A DNA stretch of 36,377 nucleotides from Chloroflexota bacterium (GTDB taxonomy: Bacteria > Chloroflexota > Dehalococcoidia > SM23-28-2 > RBG-16-64-32), in assembly GCA_005882715.1 (NCBI GenBank), contig VBEI01000100.1, positions 1 through 36,377 of the forward strand. Direction: 5' to 3'. Below the pieces are notes generated by a model. The model saw only the letters and a program-made list of their open reading frames with translations. It was not told the origin of the DNA and ran no database searches. The position numbers and the translations under genes were made by a program. Positions 1 to 7,354 of the stretch are shown in pieces. Every line of letters begins with the position of its first letter. Positions within the stretch are counted from its first letter, which is position 1.

Positions 1-1
1 C

Positions 2-169
2 GGATTCGCGCGCGTGTTCGTCGGTGTGCACTGGCCATCCGAGGTCGCGGCCGGTGCCGCAATTGGCATCGTTACCGGTGCACTTGCCGCACAAACTGTC
101 TCGTGGTGGACACCGCTTCAGGCACAGGCGTCGAAGTTTTTCCCAAGTTGGATGGTCGCCTCGCCGTAG
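2..169 (+). CDS. PAP2-family phosphatase, C-terminal fragment
   Basis: Reading frame 2 is open from the window edge to a TAG stop and gives 55 residues; it is absent from the ORF track because it has no start here. The segment ARVFVGVHWPSEVAAGAAIG matches the third conserved motif of type 2 phosphatidic acid phosphatases (SR-x5-H-x3-D), followed by a hydrophobic stretch typical of the last membrane helix. These are usually membrane enzymes that dephosphorylate lipid phosphates or undecaprenyl pyrophosphate. Two motif positions differ from the canonical form: Ser to Ala before the Arg, and the final Asp to Glu. The His is kept. Most of the gene lies outside the window, so substrate and activity cannot be judged. 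Confidence 0.7.
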   Translation, partial: GFARVFVGVHWPSEVAAGAAIGIVTGALAAQTVSWWTPLQAQASKFFPSWMVASP

Positions 170-203
170 AAAGGTGCGCGAATGATCTGCTCAGACGAAA
201 ATC

Positions 204-278
204 TGGAGCCAACGGTGAGATTCGAACTCACGACCTGCGGTTTACGAAACCGCTGCTCTACCGCTGAGCTACGTTGGC
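204..278 (-). tRNA. tRNA-Thr (anticodon CGT)
   Basis: The reverse complement folds as a full cloverleaf. The acceptor stem GCCAACG pairs with CGTTGGC. A D-arm follows, then anticodon stem GCGGT/ACCGC with loop TTCGTAA, so the anticodon is CGT and reads ACG (Thr). The T-arm carries GTTCGAATC. The discriminator is T, followed by an encoded CCA end. The gene lies 120 bp downstream of murI on the same strand and could be co-transcribed or use its own promoter. Confidence 0.95.
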
Positions 279-332
279 TCCCGTTTTTTGAAACCGCTCC
301 CACGTCCGGCGGGTAACGTTGGCCCCGAATCT

Positions 333-361
333 ATCTTAAGCAGCCCACTGGAGCCCGGCAA
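333..361 (-). promoter_or_regulatory. Candidate promoter of tRNA-Thr
   Basis: On the minus strand TTGCCG (4 of 6 to the -35 consensus) is followed after exactly 17 bp by TAAGAT (4 of 6 to the -10 consensus). Transcription would start about 48 nt before the tRNA. Neither hexamer is strong, and read-through from murI is an alternative. Confidence 0.3.
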
Positions 362-398
362 CGAAACCGCCGCAAAACCGAGAACTGATAGCCGACAG

Positions 399-1193
399 CT
401 ATATCTCGACGCGCTCGACGTCCCGCACAGATGTCCGCAGCAGCCGGCCCGCGACCCGCTTGAAGACGTCGGCGTCTCCTGTCGTGTAGAAACCATATGT
501 GGGCTTCGGGTTTGCCGCCAATGCGTCCCGCTCCCGCAACAACTGCCGCACCCGGCGCGCTACAGGCCGGGACGGGTCGTACAGGTGCACGCCCCGCCCC
601 AGCATGCGCTTGATCCGCCCGCGCAGGAACGGATAATGCGTGCAGCCCAGACCGACCACATCCGCCTCGCTGCCGCGCACCGGCGCGAGGTGCCGCTCCA
701 GCAGCGCAGTTGTCGCCCGCGTGCCCACCTCGCCCGCCTCCACCATGTTCTCGAGACCATCGCAGCCGACGTTTATGACCCGCTTGTCCGGCGCGAACTC
801 CTCAATTAGTCCCGCAAGGTATGGACTCTGCGCAGTCGCCGGCGTCGATAACACCGCGATCGTCCCCGTCCGTGTCCGCCTCGCCAGCGTCTTCACGACA
901 GGCACGACACCGACGAACGGGATCTCCGGGAAGCTCTCTCGCAGATAACCGATCGCGTGCACCGTCGCCGTGTTGCAGGCGACCACGATCATTTTCACGT
1001 CCCGCTCGATCAGGAACCCGGCGATCCGGCCAGTCAGATCGTGCAGCTCAGCGGTTGACTTCTCGCCGTAGGGCACGTGTCCGCTGTCCGCGAAGAAGAT
1101 CAAGCTTTCCTGTGGCAGCATGCGCCGGATCGCTCTCCAGATCGAAAGCCCGCCGACGCCCGAATCGAAGACGCCTATCGGCCGGTTGTCCAT
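399..1193 (-). CDS. murI: Glutamate racemase
   Basis: Interconverts L- and D-glutamate to supply D-Glu for peptidoglycan in the cytoplasm. The 264-residue length is typical. The N-terminus has the family signature IGVFDSGVGGLS with catalytic Asp10. The two catalytic cysteines are visible: Cys73 in VVACNTAT and Cys184 in GLGCTHYP. The start is an ATG preceded by GAGGAAG at suitable spacing. A weak extended -10 (TGGTACGAT on the minus strand) lies around 1218-1226, giving a short leader. The gene is divergent from the lipoprotein cyclophilin, with 115 bp between starts. No lesions are seen. Confidence 0.96.
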   Translation of the reverse strand: MDNRPIGVFDSGVGGLSIWRAIRRMLPQESLIFFADSGHVPYGEKSTAELHDLTGRIAGFLIERDVKMIVVACNTATVHAIGYLRESFPEIPFVGVVPVVKTLARRTRTGTIAVLSTPATAQSPYLAGLIEEFAPDKRVINVGCDGLENMVEAGEVGTRATTALLERHLAPVRGSEADVVGLGCTHYPFLRGRIKRMLGRGVHLYDPSRPVARRVRQLLRERDALAANPKPTYGFYTTGDADVFKRVAGRLLRTSVRDVERVEI

Positions 1194-1308
1194 CGACTGA
1201 TCTTCCTCATTACGGTCATCGTACCAGATATATGAACGCGCTTAACGATGGAATCGATACCCGCGCCCTCCCTCATACCCTTTACCCAGCGCGACGCAAC
1301 CTCAGATA

Positions 1309-2073
1309 ATGGCCCTCGTGCCTGAAAGCCCTAGCATCCTCGCCGTTATCCATCGCCTCGCGTTCGTTCTCGCGGCCACCGCGCTTCTTGTTCTCGCCTT
1401 CGCCTGCGGCAGCAACGAAGAGGCGAACAACTCGTCACAATCCACTGTCGCCGCGACATCCAATAAGAGCGTAGCGTTCCCGTCCTTACCGACCTCGACC
1501 GCCGCAACAACAAGCTGCCAAGCCCCTTCAGGCACGCCTCCGGAGGTGCAAGTGAAATCTTATCCTCAGCGCCCACCGCTTACCATCGACAAGTCGCATC
1601 AGTTCATCGCCCACGTCTATACCACGCGCGGACACTTCATCATCCAGCTCTTGCCGGACCTCGCCCCGGAGCACGTCAACAGCTTCGTCTTCCTCGCCCG
1701 CGACAAGTTCTTCAACGGCACCACCTTCCACCGTGTCATCCCCGGTTTCGTGGCTCAGGGCGGAGATCAGACAGGCAGAGGCAACGGCGGCCCCGGTTAC
1801 AGCGTGCCTTTGGAGCCCAGCCAGGAACCCTTCGTGCGCGGAATTGTCGGTATGGCCCGCTCCAACGACCCCAATAGCGCCGGGAGCCAGTGGTTCGTCA
1901 CCCTCGGCGACGCGCCCAACCTCAACGGTTCGTACACCGTCTTTGGGAAGGTCGTTCAAGGCATGGAAGTAGTCGATTGCCTCTCGCCGCGCGACCCCTC
2001 AGTCAACCCCAATGCTCCACCGGGCGACGCCATAATCGACCTCGCGATTCAGGAGATAGCGCCCGGCGGCTAG
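1309..2073 (+). CDS. Lipoprotein cyclophilin-type peptidyl-prolyl cis-trans isomerase
   Basis: Predicted to catalyse proline isomerisation outside the cytoplasmic membrane. Residues 14-32 form a hydrophobic signal, followed by a lipobox-like LAFAC with Cys33 as the likely lipidation site. A Ser/Thr-rich linker covers about residues 35-95. The cyclophilin domain runs from about 100 to 250 and includes FHRVIPGFVAQGGD with the catalytic Arg142 and a GSQWFVTL strand. The first ATG has no good ribosome-binding site, so a start a few codons downstream is possible without losing the signal peptide. The stop codon overlaps the convergent histidine kinase stop within a CTAG. Confidence 0.92.
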   Translation: MALVPESPSILAVIHRLAFVLAATALLVLAFACGSNEEANNSSQSTVAATSNKSVAFPSLPTSTAATTSCQAPSGTPPEVQVKSYPQRPPLTIDKSHQFIAHVYTTRGHFIIQLLPDLAPEHVNSFVFLARDKFFNGTTFHRVIPGFVAQGGDQTGRGNGGPGYSVPLEPSQEPFVRGIVGMARSNDPNSAGSQWFVTLGDAPNLNGSYTVFGKVVQGMEVVDCLSPRDPSVNPNAPPGDAIIDLAIQEIAPGG

Positions 2074-3035
2074 TTTCCTGACCCATCCCGCGCAACCGGA
2101 AGCGTAAAGCTCACCTCCAGACCGCCCTCTTCCCTGGGCGCCAGCCAGATGCGCCCGCGCTGTGCCTCCACCAGCCGCCTACACACTGTGAGCCCCATGC
2201 CCATGCCGCGCACGCGCTTCGGAATCTGGCTCGAGCGATAGAAACGCTCGAACACGGCATCCCGCTCTTCTTCGGGAATACCGGGGCCCCGGTCGAGCAC
2301 CGAAATGATGATCTCGGCGCCGCCGTTCATCGCCGCCCTAAGCTCTATCGGCGACTCCGGCGGCGCGTACTTCTCTACATTGCTCACGAGGTTCCTCAGC
2401 ACCTGCTCGACATATGTCGGCTCAGCCAGCGCCGCGGCTAGCTCGTCCGAAACATCAACAACAATTTCCCGCTCAGGCCGGCTTTCGCCAAAGCTGCGCG
2501 CGAACCGACGGATCACATGCTGCACCAGTACCGGTTCGGTCGTCAGTTGCTCCCCCAACTCCAGCCGCGCGAGGTTAAGCAGGTCCTCGATCATCCGGTA
2601 CACCGTGTCCGTCTCCTGCTCGACGTCCTCGAGTAGCGATACCGTTTCCTGCTCATTAATCCGGCCGCTCATCCGCCGGACTGCCTTGATCCCCCCGTAA
2701 ATTAGCATCATCGATGTGCGCAGCTCGTGTGAGAGCAGGCCCAGGAACTCGTCCTTCGCTTCGTTCGCGCGTCGCAGCTCCTCGACGATCCGGTCTTTCT
2801 GCCGGTTGCTCGCCTCCAGGTCGGCCGTCCGCTCCTGCACTCGACGCTCGAGTTCATCCCGCGCCCGGGTCAGGTCCTCCTCGGCCTTCTTGAGCCCCGA
2901 AATGTCCTGCAGAACCCAGCTCGCGCCGATGACGTGTGACTCGTCATACATGATGCTTGCGGCCGAAACCGCGATATCTACTGGCTGCCGGTTGCGAGGC
3001 TTTACATGAGAGACCCATCGCCGAGGCGTATGCAA
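2070..3035 (-). CDS. Sensor histidine kinase, kinase core (downstream part of a frameshifted gene)
   Basis: A signal-transducing autokinase. In order, the 321 residues hold the second half of a PAS domain (about 1-50), a coiled coil (about 50-95), a HisKA domain with SHELRT and phospho-acceptor His103, and an HATPase_c domain. The ATPase domain shows an N box (LRNLVSNVEKYAP), a G1 box (DRGPGIP), an F box (FERFYRS) and a G2 box (GMGMGLTVCRRL). The H box continues as SMM, without the usual Pro after LRT. The track start is a TTG inside the PAS domain. This is not a natural N-terminus: the first half of the domain is in the overlapping upstream frame (2944-3420). No response regulator is adjacent, so the partner is unknown. 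Confidence 0.85.
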   Translation of the reverse strand: MHTPRRWVSHVKPRNRQPVDIAVSAASIMYDESHVIGASWVLQDISGLKKAEEDLTRARDELERRVQERTADLEASNRQKDRIVEELRRANEAKDEFLGLLSHELRTSMMLIYGGIKAVRRMSGRINEQETVSLLEDVEQETDTVYRMIEDLLNLARLELGEQLTTEPVLVQHVIRRFARSFGESRPEREIVVDVSDELAAALAEPTYVEQVLRNLVSNVEKYAPPESPIELRAAMNGGAEIIISVLDRGPGIPEEERDAVFERFYRSSQIPKRVRGMGMGLTVCRRLVEAQRGRIWLAPREEGGLEVSFTLPVARDGSGN

Positions 3036-3420
3036 CCATCCGCTGCTTGAGCGCCTCGCGAAAGAGGTGCCGGTCCTTAACTGGCAGGTAATCGAAGAGG
3101 GACTTCCGGCCCACGAAGCGAGGAGTCAGGCCGAGGAGGCGAATTGCTTCGGCGTTTGCCTCCTCGATCCGGCCGCCCGCGTCCGTCACGATGTAGGCCA
3201 GCGGCGCTCCCTCAAAGAGATCGCGATAGTGCCGAAGTGGCTCATCCACGCTCGTAATCCCCGCTTGCGGCGGGGCTAATGCGGAAGCCGGCAATAACAG
3301 GCGCGGCCGCCCGCTCACATCGACGCCGCCACGGCCTTCCCGGCCCGTGCGCTCGCGGCTAGCCTCGCGCCTCTCGCTCGCAGACACGCTTCCTTGCTCC
3401 GCACTTGGTCTTCGTATCAT
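2944..3420 (-). CDS. PAS-domain N-terminal part of the split histidine kinase
   Basis: This 158-residue frame has a low-complexity, Arg-rich N-terminus (about 1-60) and then a clear PAS start: YRDLFEGAPLAYIVTDAGG, the asparagine-containing core, and FDYLPVKDRHLFREALKQ. At about residue 127 the PAS homology leaves this frame and continues in the frame of the kinase ORF (RRWVSHVKPRNRQPVDIAV). The remaining residues here look like out-of-frame translation. Removing one base around 3030-3045, or adding two, would join the parts into one PAS-HisKA-HATPase protein. It may be a real mutation, an assembly or sequencing error, or programmed slippage; no classical slippery heptamer was noticed. Confidence 0.7.
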   Translation of the reverse strand: MIRRPSAEQGSVSASERREASRERTGREGRGGVDVSGRPRLLLPASALAPPQAGITSVDEPLRHYRDLFEGAPLAYIVTDAGGRIEEANAEAIRLLGLTPRFVGRKSLFDYLPVKDRHLFREALKQRMVAYASAMGLSCKASQPAASRYRGFGRKHHV

Positions 3421-3438
3421 CCGATGTTGCGACTGGGC

Positions 3439-3476
3439 GCGAGCGCGTAGCTCAGGGCGTTCAGACGCCCGCTCGC
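3439..3476 (-). other. Stable stem-loop in the kinase leader
   Basis: GCGAGC (3439-3444) pairs with GCTCGC (3471-3476). Inside it GGGCGT (3455-3460) pairs with ACGCCC (3465-3470) around a 4-nt loop. The structure sits 18 nt before the ATG of the PAS-kinase gene and could affect translation. This is sequence-level pairing only; no known riboswitch was recognised. Confidence 0.45.
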
Positions 3477-3686
3477 ACGGCCAACGCTACGACATCAAAC
3501 TAGCCGTTCGCCTGCGCCCCGTTGCTGCGTGACGAGGCGCGGAGCTTCGCGTCTTCTGGGCGACGCCGCAGCCGGCCGATCTTTCCCCCTCTTCCGGTAC
3601 ATTGCCTGATGGCGTTCGATAAGCCCCGGCTTGATTAGTCCCGCCCGTCCTGGCTTCAAGCGGCGCGAACCACCTCCAGGCTCTCT

Positions 3687-3714
3687 AGTTTAAATTGCTT
3701 TAGTCAGGTGTCAA
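3687..3714 (-). promoter_or_regulatory. Candidate sigma70-type promoter for the PAS-kinase gene
   Basis: The minus strand has a perfect TTGACA (-35), then 16 bp, then TAAACT (4 of 6 to TATAAT). Transcription would begin near 3680, leaving about 260 nt before the kinase ATG. The perfect -35 in an AT-rich patch of GC-rich DNA supports it. The long leader also leaves room for a small RNA. Confidence 0.5.
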
Positions 3715-3830
3715 GCAATAGCAGCGAGAGTGAGTTCGCAGCGGTGGATACCGCCCTGGGCGCACGGTGCCAACATGAATCAGCGGCGGCCGCGCCTCGA
3801 CATGCGGAAAAGCCGACCGGGAAGGCCATT

Positions 3831-3910
3831 TGTCATTCCGAGCACCCGCGGCCTGTGAACGCTGGCTACGACTCCCCCGCAGAGGCCTGCCCGCCGTGGA
3901 GGGAATCTGT
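3831..3910 (+). repeat. Dispersed TGTCATTC element, half copy overlapping the lipA 3' end
   Basis: Begins TGTCATTCCGAGCA and carries GGAGGGAATC about 53 bp later, so it is a diverged copy with a longer spacer than other copies. The distal part lies inside the lipA reading frame and encodes its last residues. Confidence 0.6.
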
Positions 3911-4831
3911 CGGGGTCACCACGGGCATAACATCGGTGCGAATTCCGAGGCCCCGCACGCCCTTCACCTGCCGCTCCGCATGGTACGAAGACCGCACGAG
4001 CGGGCCTGCCTCGACATGACGAAATCCAAGCGCCAGCGCGTCCTCCCGTAACCCGGCAAACTCGTCCGGATGGTAGTAGCGAACGAGCGGCAGGTGCTTC
4101 GCGCTAGGCTGCAGGTACTGCCCGAGCGTCAGCACATCCACTCCCGCGTCGACGAGGTCCCCAAACACCATGAGCAGCTCGTGCTTCGTCTCCCCCAGCC
4201 CGACCATCAATCCACTCTTCGTGACCGTCTCGGGGTCCAGCTCCTTCGCCAGTCGCAGCAACTCCAGCGACCGCTCGTAGCGCGCCTTTGGGCGCACGCG
4301 CCGGTACAGGCGTGGCACCGTTTCCGTGTTGTGGTTCAGTATCTCCGGCCGCGCCCTCATTACCGCCGCCAGTGCATCCCAGTTCCCCATGAAATCCGGG
4401 ATCAGGACCTCGACGCTCGTCCCCGGCGATAGCCTCCGGATCCAGCAGATCGTCGCCGCGAATATCGACGCCCCTCCGTCCGGCTCATCATCCCGGTTGA
4501 CCGATGTCACGACCGCGTGCGTCAGGCCCATCTCCCGCACGGCATTCGCCACTCGCATTGGCTCCAGTTTGTCGAGCGCTCCCGGCCGTCCGGACTTCAC
4601 CGCGCAAAACCCGCACGCTCGCGTGCACGTGTCGCCTAGGATCATGAACGTCGCAGTCCCCGCCTCCCAGCACTCGCCGATGTTCGGGCAATGCGCCTCC
4701 TCGCACACGGTGTGCAGACGCCCCTCGCGCATGATGTTCTTAAGGCGGATGTAGTTCTCTCCGCCCGGAAACCGCACCTTTAGCCACGGCGGCTTGCGTT
4801 CCCGTACGACGCTAGTCGGCTGTTTCAGCAT
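3866..4831 (-). CDS. lipA: Lipoyl synthase
   Basis: A radical SAM enzyme that inserts two sulfurs into octanoyl groups on lipoyl-dependent enzymes. The auxiliary cluster cysteines are Cys43, Cys48 and Cys54 ([12 protein letters not shown]). The radical SAM cysteines are Cys69, Cys73 and Cys76 (CTRACGFC). The conserved C-terminal RSSYHAE is present. About 25-30 residues follow it, and the final ones come from the dispersed repeat at 3831-3910, so the natural stop has probably been replaced. The protein is 321 residues. No lipB or other lipoate gene is adjacent. Confidence 0.96.
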   Translation of the reverse strand: MLKQPTSVVRERKPPWLKVRFPGGENYIRLKNIMREGRLHTVCEEAHCPNIGECWEAGTATFMILGDTCTRACGFCAVKSGRPGALDKLEPMRVANAVREMGLTHAVVTSVNRDDEPDGGASIFAATICWIRRLSPGTSVEVLIPDFMGNWDALAAVMRARPEILNHNTETVPRLYRRVRPKARYERSLELLRLAKELDPETVTKSGLMVGLGETKHELLMVFGDLVDAGVDVLTLGQYLQPSAKHLPLVRYYHPDEFAGLREDALALGFRHVEAGPLVRSSYHAERQVKGVRGLGIRTDVMPVVTPTDSLHGGQASAGES

Positions 4832-4861
4832 TGCGACCCTATTTTAGCAGTTGCCCACGAG

Positions 4862-4925
4862 TGTCATCCCGAGCTAAGACGGGCGGGGACGACCGAGAGG
4901 GCTGGAGGGCGAGGGATCTCTCACC
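4862..4925 (+). repeat. Dispersed TGTCATTC element, diverged half copy
   Basis: TGTCATCCCGAG followed by GAGGGATCTC about 40 bp later, between lipA and the divergent M28-like gene. It is recognisable but more diverged than the copies near the gln and nuo genes. Confidence 0.45.
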
Positions 4926-4966
4926 CCGCCATACTGTATGTCGCTCAGGGTCTGCTGGCGCCCAAC

Positions 4967-5001
4967 CTCGTACCTCGTACCGCGTACCTCGTACTTCGCC
5001 C
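4967..5001 (+). repeat. Heptamer tandem array (CTCGTAC)
   Basis: Units CTCGTAC, CTCGTAC, CGCGTAC, CTCGTAC, then a degenerate TTCGCCC. The array ends 18 bp before the GTG start of the next gene. It is one of several arrays in this window with a 7-bp period. Confidence 0.8.
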
Positions 5002-5019
5002 TTCCTGTAGGATTGCACC

Positions 5020-6366
5020 GTGCACACTGGCCTCATTCCGTCCGAAGACAACATATTCTCCTGGATCCGAGAGGTCTTCGCTCAAGGCATACGCCGCCCG
5101 GGCTACCCGGCCGACCGCTGGGCGGAAGACTGGCTCCAGCAACAGTTCCGCGCCTTCGGCCTCGAACGAGTTCGCGGGGAACCGGTCGAAGTGGCGTGTT
5201 GGGAGCCTCGCGAGGCGACGTTGGCGGTCGCCGCGCCCGGCTCCACGCTCAGCATTCCTTGCTTCCCGCTCCCCCAATCTGCTCCCGTTAAAAGTCTTGA
5301 GACGGAACTCGTCGCCTTCGATCCAGCGCGACCGGAGGCGGTCAACGGCGCCTTCTCACTCTACGAAATCGTCCTCAACAGAGTCCCCCAGACGGTCCTT
5401 GAGTCGCGCGCGACCTGGTCCTACGATCCCGACGGAAGCTACGCCTCGACCAGGCACATCTTCCCTTTCGGCCGGGAGATCCAGAACGTGATGGAGCCGT
5501 CGGTGTCGGCCGGCGCCGCCGGCTTTATCGGGGTGCTGCGCGACTATCCCGGCGATTCCAACCAATACTACGTTCCCTATGACGCCATCCAGCGTCCCAT
5601 CCCAGGCGTCTGGATTTCCGGCAGCGACGGCCGCCGCCTCCGCGAACTGCTCGCCGCCGCGCCGTTGCGGGCGATGCTATCTACCGAGTCCGTCCGTGAG
5701 ATGATCACGGCCTACAACATCGTGGGCGAACTTCCCGGCGCGGACGAGGAGATGGTCATCATTGGCTCGCACCACGACGGCCCCTGGGCCTCGGCCGTCG
5801 AGGATAGCTCCGGGATCGCTCTGGTGCTCGCGCAAGCCGAGTACTGGTCGCAAGTGCCACAGGCCGAACGACCACACCGCCTGCTCTTCCTGCTCAACGC
5901 CGGGCACATGGCCGGCGGGGCTGGTCAGCGCACATTCGTTGAGTCCCACTCTGGCGAACTCAATAGCGTCGTTCTCGAACTCCACCTCGAGCATGCGGCA
6001 AGCGAGTTCAGCGATGAGACGGGCGAACTCGCGCCCACGGGCCGCCCGGAGTCACGCTGGTGGTTCACATCCCTCATTCCCCGCCTCGAGAACGCCGTAC
6101 GCTCCGCGATCGAGGCGGAGGACCTGCGCCGCTCGATGGTCGTGCCGCCCACGATGTTCGGCCCGAAGCCAACGACCGACGGCGCCGACTTCTATCTAGC
6201 CGGTGTCCCGCTCGTCAACTACCTCACCGCGCCGTTCTACCTCTTCGACGCGATGGACACCCTGGACAAAGTCCACCGCCCCAGCCTCGTGCCCGTCACC
6301 CGCGCTGCTATCCGTGTCGTCGAATCCACTATGGGTGTGTCGGCATCAGCGATGCGCGCCGGTTAA
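5020..6366 (+). CDS. M28-like zinc peptidase homologue with degenerate active site
   Basis: A 448-residue protein starting with GTG behind an AGGA. There is no signal peptide, so it is probably cytoplasmic. A protease-associated (PA)-like insert lies near residues 120-225 (SAGAAGFIGVLRDYPG), followed by an M28 fold with GSHHDGPW (His251, Asp253) and VEDSSGIA (Asp262) in the positions of metal ligands. The catalytic Glu-Glu pair that normally follows (as in GEEEGLLGS) is replaced by LNAGHMAGG, although the surrounding helix and the DTLDKVHR C-terminal motif are kept. It may use different metal ligands or be a non-peptidase hydrolase. The substrate is unknown. It ends 92 bp before the regulator gene. 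Confidence 0.75.
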   Translation: MHTGLIPSEDNIFSWIREVFAQGIRRPGYPADRWAEDWLQQQFRAFGLERVRGEPVEVACWEPREATLAVAAPGSTLSIPCFPLPQSAPVKSLETELVAFDPARPEAVNGAFSLYEIVLNRVPQTVLESRATWSYDPDGSYASTRHIFPFGREIQNVMEPSVSAGAAGFIGVLRDYPGDSNQYYVPYDAIQRPIPGVWISGSDGRRLRELLAAAPLRAMLSTESVREMITAYNIVGELPGADEEMVIIGSHHDGPWASAVEDSSGIALVLAQAEYWSQVPQAERPHRLLFLLNAGHMAGGAGQRTFVESHSGELNSVVLELHLEHAASEFSDETGELAPTGRPESRWWFTSLIPRLENAVRSAIEAEDLRRSMVVPPTMFGPKPTTDGADFYLAGVPLVNYLTAPFYLFDAMDTLDKVHRPSLVPVTRAAIRVVESTMGVSASAMRAG

Positions 6367-6458
6367 CGTCCACCCTCCGTCTGCCACGCAGCATCCCACG
6401 GAATCATGGCGCGTCCCGCTTCGGCCTGTTGTGCGAGCCACGTTGCACTCATAGCATT

Positions 6459-7124
6459 ATGAATAAGATGCGCATCATCCTCCTCATCGGCGACTCTACC
6501 CTCGCGCCCTATACGGGCCCGCTCGAGGCCGAAGGGTTTGCCGTCCAGCACCTGTTCCCCGGCGCCTCTGAGCCCTCCACCGGATCGCCCGATGCCGTCG
6601 TCATGGACCTCTCGTCCGCCGCAGAAGACCCCCGGGCTCGCCGCTACCTCGAAGCGGCGTCAGACGGCGAAACGCCAGCCGTCATCACGTTGCTACCGTC
6701 CGCCGGCTTACAAACCGTCGATCCGGCGTCCATCCGCGATGACTTCCTTCTCAACGGCGCGACGGCCGAAGAGCTCTGCGCGCGTGTCCGCCGCGCCCTC
6801 TACCAGCGTCACGGCGTGGACACGCGAAATACGCTAAAGCATGGCGACCTCGTGATGGACCTCGCGAACTACACCGTCCACATCGCCGGCCGTCCCGTCG
6901 AGCTCACTTACAAGGAGTACGAGCTCCTCCGTTTCCTCGCCACCAACCGTGGACGCGTCTTTACTCGTGAGATCCTCCTCAGCAAAGTCTGGGGTTACGA
7001 CTTCTACGGGGGCGCCCGCACCGTCGACGTCCACATCCGCCGCCTGCGCGCCAAAATCGAGGATCGCCACACCCCCTTCATCGAGACCGTCCGCAACGTC
7101 GGCTATCGCTTTCGCACCAGCTGA
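6459..7124 (+). CDS. glnR: GlnR-like OmpR-family orphan response regulator
   Basis: Candidate transcriptional regulator of nitrogen assimilation. The track ORF starts at 6060 inside the preceding gene; the ATG at 6459 opens at the receiver fold (MNKMRIILLIGDST) and gives 221 residues. The receiver (about 1-115) keeps Asp50 but lacks the acidic pair after beta-1 and the Lys normally found in a DYLTKPF-type motif, as in actinobacterial GlnR, which works without phosphorylation. The winged helix (about 122-219) contains TYKEYELLRFL, RVFTREILLSKVWGYDF and RTVDVHIRRLRAKI, closely matching GlnR as I recall it. It lies just upstream of amtB-glnB-glnA-glnA2, and GlnR-type sites occur before amtB and glnA. 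There is no kinase beside it. The assignment rests on motif recall and context, not on an alignment. Confidence 0.75.
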   Translation: MNKMRIILLIGDSTLAPYTGPLEAEGFAVQHLFPGASEPSTGSPDAVVMDLSSAAEDPRARRYLEAASDGETPAVITLLPSAGLQTVDPASIRDDFLLNGATAEELCARVRRALYQRHGVDTRNTLKHGDLVMDLANYTVHIAGRPVELTYKEYELLRFLATNRGRVFTREILLSKVWGYDFYGGARTVDVHIRRLRAKIEDRHTPFIETVRNVGYRFRTS

Positions 7125-7222
7125 CTCGAATCTGCCATCTCTATAGGGGCGGGCGAAGGCCCTCCGATTGTCGGCTTGCCGTCGTCAGGGTCCTGCGCCC
7201 GCGAGTCCGAATGCCTCGCCCC

Positions 7223-7236
7223 GGCGCCGCGGCGCC
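7223..7236. other. 14-bp perfect GC palindrome
   Basis: GGCGCCGCGGCGCC lies between the regulator stop and the amtB promoter. It could be the stem of a terminator for the regulator transcript, but no T-run follows on the plus strand. Confidence 0.35.
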
Positions 7237-7258
7237 CGAAACCCCTTGTCTACCTTCT

Positions 7259-7274
7259 GTAACAAACGCGTAAC
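7259..7274 (+). promoter_or_regulatory. GlnR-type operator upstream of amtB
   Basis: GTAAC-AAACGC-GTAAC fits the published GlnR a/b-site consensus GTnAC-N6-GnAAC at every fixed position. It lies 33 bp upstream of a candidate extended -10 and 80 bp before the amtB ATG. The same arrangement recurs before glnA. Confidence 0.7.
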
Positions 7275-7304
7275 ATCACGCCCATTCCGTGCCGCCTGCT
7301 GGCC

Positions 7305-7313
7305 TGCTATCGT
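7305..7313 (+). promoter_or_regulatory. Candidate extended -10 of the amtB promoter
   Basis: TGCTATCGT combines an extended TGn with a hexamer matching TATAAT at 4 of 6 positions. The -35 region (TTCCGT, 17 bp upstream) is poor, which suits an activator-dependent promoter. Confidence 0.45.
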
Positions 7314-7354
7314 TCCCATCAAAATATTTGTCCCATAGGAGGTACTTATAGGCA

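Larger units (their letters stand above)
3421..3865. other. 445-bp non-coding stretch between the kinase and lipA
   Basis: No convincing protein-coding frame lies here; the short plus-strand ORFs look like chance. It holds the stem-loop at 3439-3476, a candidate minus-strand promoter at 3687-3714 that would give a leader of about 260 nt for the kinase gene, and one copy of the dispersed TGTCATTC element at its lipA end. I looked for riboswitch, tmRNA, SRP RNA and RNase P signatures in the leader and did not recognise any. Confidence 0.5.

Noticed and set aside
3439-3480. tRNA-like sequence (GCGTAGCTCAGGGCG)
   Set aside because: The GTAGCTCAG string resembles a D-arm, but no acceptor, anticodon or T-arm can be drawn around it.
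6060-6458. N-terminal extension of the regulator ORF
   Set aside because: It overlaps the M28-like gene out of frame and is Arg/Pro-rich. The receiver fold begins at ATG 6459.
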